Position numbers and translations under genes: made by a program. Below the pieces are notes generated by a model. It was given only the letters and a program-made list of their open reading frames with translations, searched no databases and was not told the DNA's origin. Shown in pieces: positions 6,605 to 7,000 of a stretch of 7,000 nucleotides of DNA (position 1 is the first letter of the stretch; each line of letters opens with the position of its first letter). This stretch comes from an uncultured Paracoccus sp. (GTDB taxonomy: Bacteria > Pseudomonadota > Alphaproteobacteria > Rhodobacterales > Rhodobacteraceae), in the NCBI GenBank assembly GCA_937859005.1, contig CALLYR010000261.1, positions 1 to 7,000 of the forward strand. The letters are read 5' to 3'.

Positions 6605-6628
6605 ATCCATCGCTCGCGGATTTCTCAA
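6600..6628 (-). promoter_or_regulatory. Sigma-70-like promoter of the exported-protein gene
   Basis: Read on the minus strand, TTGAGA (plus bases 6623-6628) matches five of six -35 consensus bases. It is followed after exactly 17 bases by TATCAG (plus bases 6600-6605), which matches four of six -10 bases. An A/T-rich run at about 6661-6677 lies some 30-50 bases further upstream. Transcription would begin near 6590-6594, inside the half-site array. Prediction from sequence only. Confidence 0.45.
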
Positions 6629-6833
6629 CAGAAAGGGCGCATCTGGGATAATTGAGTTGCGGAAATTTTTATACAAACTGCCAGCAGGACATACGGAAAT
6701 CGGGGGGCCACCGCCGCCATGTCACCAATGACCATGTATCATGGGCTGCCCGCTACAATAGTGTCCGAAGTCTTCCCATCGGCCGCCGCCCCGCCGCTAT
6801 CGCCCATGTCTTGATCATGGGTCCTGACCTTGG
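6629..6833. other. Non-coding gap with two related inverted repeats; no gene seen
   Basis: No convincing coding sequence was found on either strand in this stretch between the exported-protein promoter and the epmA-like remnant. It changes from A/T-rich at the left to GC-rich at the right. It contains CCATG-TAT-CATGG (6732-6744, followed by a further G) and CCCATG-N7-CATGGG (6803-6821); the second resembles the first with a longer loop, so they may be two copies of one element. The interval between them is mostly Cys/Gly-type GC triplets with no coding pattern. No insertion-sequence ends could be proven. Confidence 0.4.
6803..6821. repeat. Inverted repeat CCCATG / CATGGG downstream of the epmA-like remnant
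   Basis: Perfect 6-bp arms at 6803-6808 and 6816-6821 surround a 7-base spacer. The site lies about 13 bases beyond the ancestral stop of the epmA-like gene on the minus strand. No T-run follows in either direction, so a terminator role is doubtful. A related copy with a 3-base loop sits at 6732-6744. Confidence 0.35.
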
Positions 6834-7000
6834 TCACCCCACCGGCACCCACATCACCTCGTCGATCCGGGGCGCACGGTCGCCAGCATCACCAGCCGGT
6901 CGAACCCCAGCGCGATGCCGGACGCGGGCGGCATATGGGCCAGCGCGGCCTGAAAGCGGCGGCGCTGTTCGGGGGCGTCGGTCAGCTCGCCGAAGCCGTT
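6834..7000 (-). pseudogene. epmA: epmA-like (EF-P lysine aminoacylase / LysRS-like) C-terminal remnant, runs off right edge
   Basis: Read on the minus strand from base 7000, the frame gives NGFGELTDAPEQRRRFQAAL, then AHMPPASG and GIALGFDRLVMLAT. The last block is class II aminoacyl-tRNA synthetase motif 3, with the ATP-binding Arg in GFDR. Together with NGFxELTD this points to EpmA, which attaches lysine to elongation factor P, rather than a full LysRS. Two faults are visible. First, EpmA and LysRS normally have about 25 residues between the QRRRF block and the MPP-x-x-G block; here only about six remain, near 6935-6953, so an in-frame deletion is inferred. Second, at about 6877 one base is missing: the current frame ends after VRPGSTR at TGA 6854-6856. 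Adding one base restores APRIDEVMWVPVG and a TGA at 6834-6836, the expected ending. The N-terminal part is outside the window, so complete loss of function is likely but not proven. Confidence 0.72.

Noticed and set aside
6437..6676. Minus-strand frame of 79 codons over the exported-protein promoter
   Set aside because: It would run through the promoter and half-site array and overlap the exported-protein gene in another frame; no ribosome-binding site or domain seen.
6700..6833. Possible transposase tail on the minus strand
   Set aside because: A short stretch looked vaguely like the end of a transposase in one frame, but stops interrupt it and no terminal repeats or target duplication could be identified.

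Overview
The window is GC-rich, with tightly packed genes, 4-bp stop/start overlaps and GbcAB-like Rieske oxygenase genes. This suggests an alphaproteobacterium, most likely a member of the Rhodobacterales such as Paracoccus; that placement is inferred from style and protein resemblance, not from a marker gene. No tRNA, rRNA, CRISPR array or intact insertion sequence was seen.

Layout. Bases 2-292 (+) hold the C-terminal part of a NarL/LuxR-type response regulator cut by the left edge. It runs tail-to-tail into, and overlaps by 22 bp, a minus-strand transporter operon: a TAXI-type TRAP solute-binding protein (3420 to 2416), a 63-bp gap containing a strong hairpin, and a fused 4TM/12TM TRAP permease (2352 to 271). 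Divergent from this operon, across a short region holding two decayed palindromic repeat copies, is a two-gene plus-strand operon. It encodes a Rieske non-haem iron oxygenase (start 3616, or TTG 3514, to 4860) and its FAD/NAD/[2Fe-2S] reductase (4857-5936), joined by an ATGA overlap. The pair resembles glycine betaine monooxygenase GbcA/GbcB. A hairpin with a weak T-run follows at 5967-6005.

From about 6000 to 6680 the base composition drops visibly. This segment carries a secreted, probably outer-membrane, 178-aa protein on the minus strand. Its predicted promoter overlaps three alternating copies of a perfect 6-bp half-site with 3-nt spacers. The right edge (6834-7000, minus) is the 3' end of an EpmA-like (lysyl-tRNA-synthetase-like) gene that looks broken: about two dozen residues expected between two conserved blocks are absent, and a one-base frameshift removes the normal C-terminus.

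Working model (inference). The TAXI-TRAP system imports an organic compound, and the divergent Rieske pair oxidises an N-methylated or quaternary ammonium compound. Whether the imported compound is the oxygenase's substrate is not shown by the sequence. The points most worth a second look are this transporter/oxygenase pairing, the triple half-site at the outer-membrane-protein promoter, and the decayed epmA-like gene.
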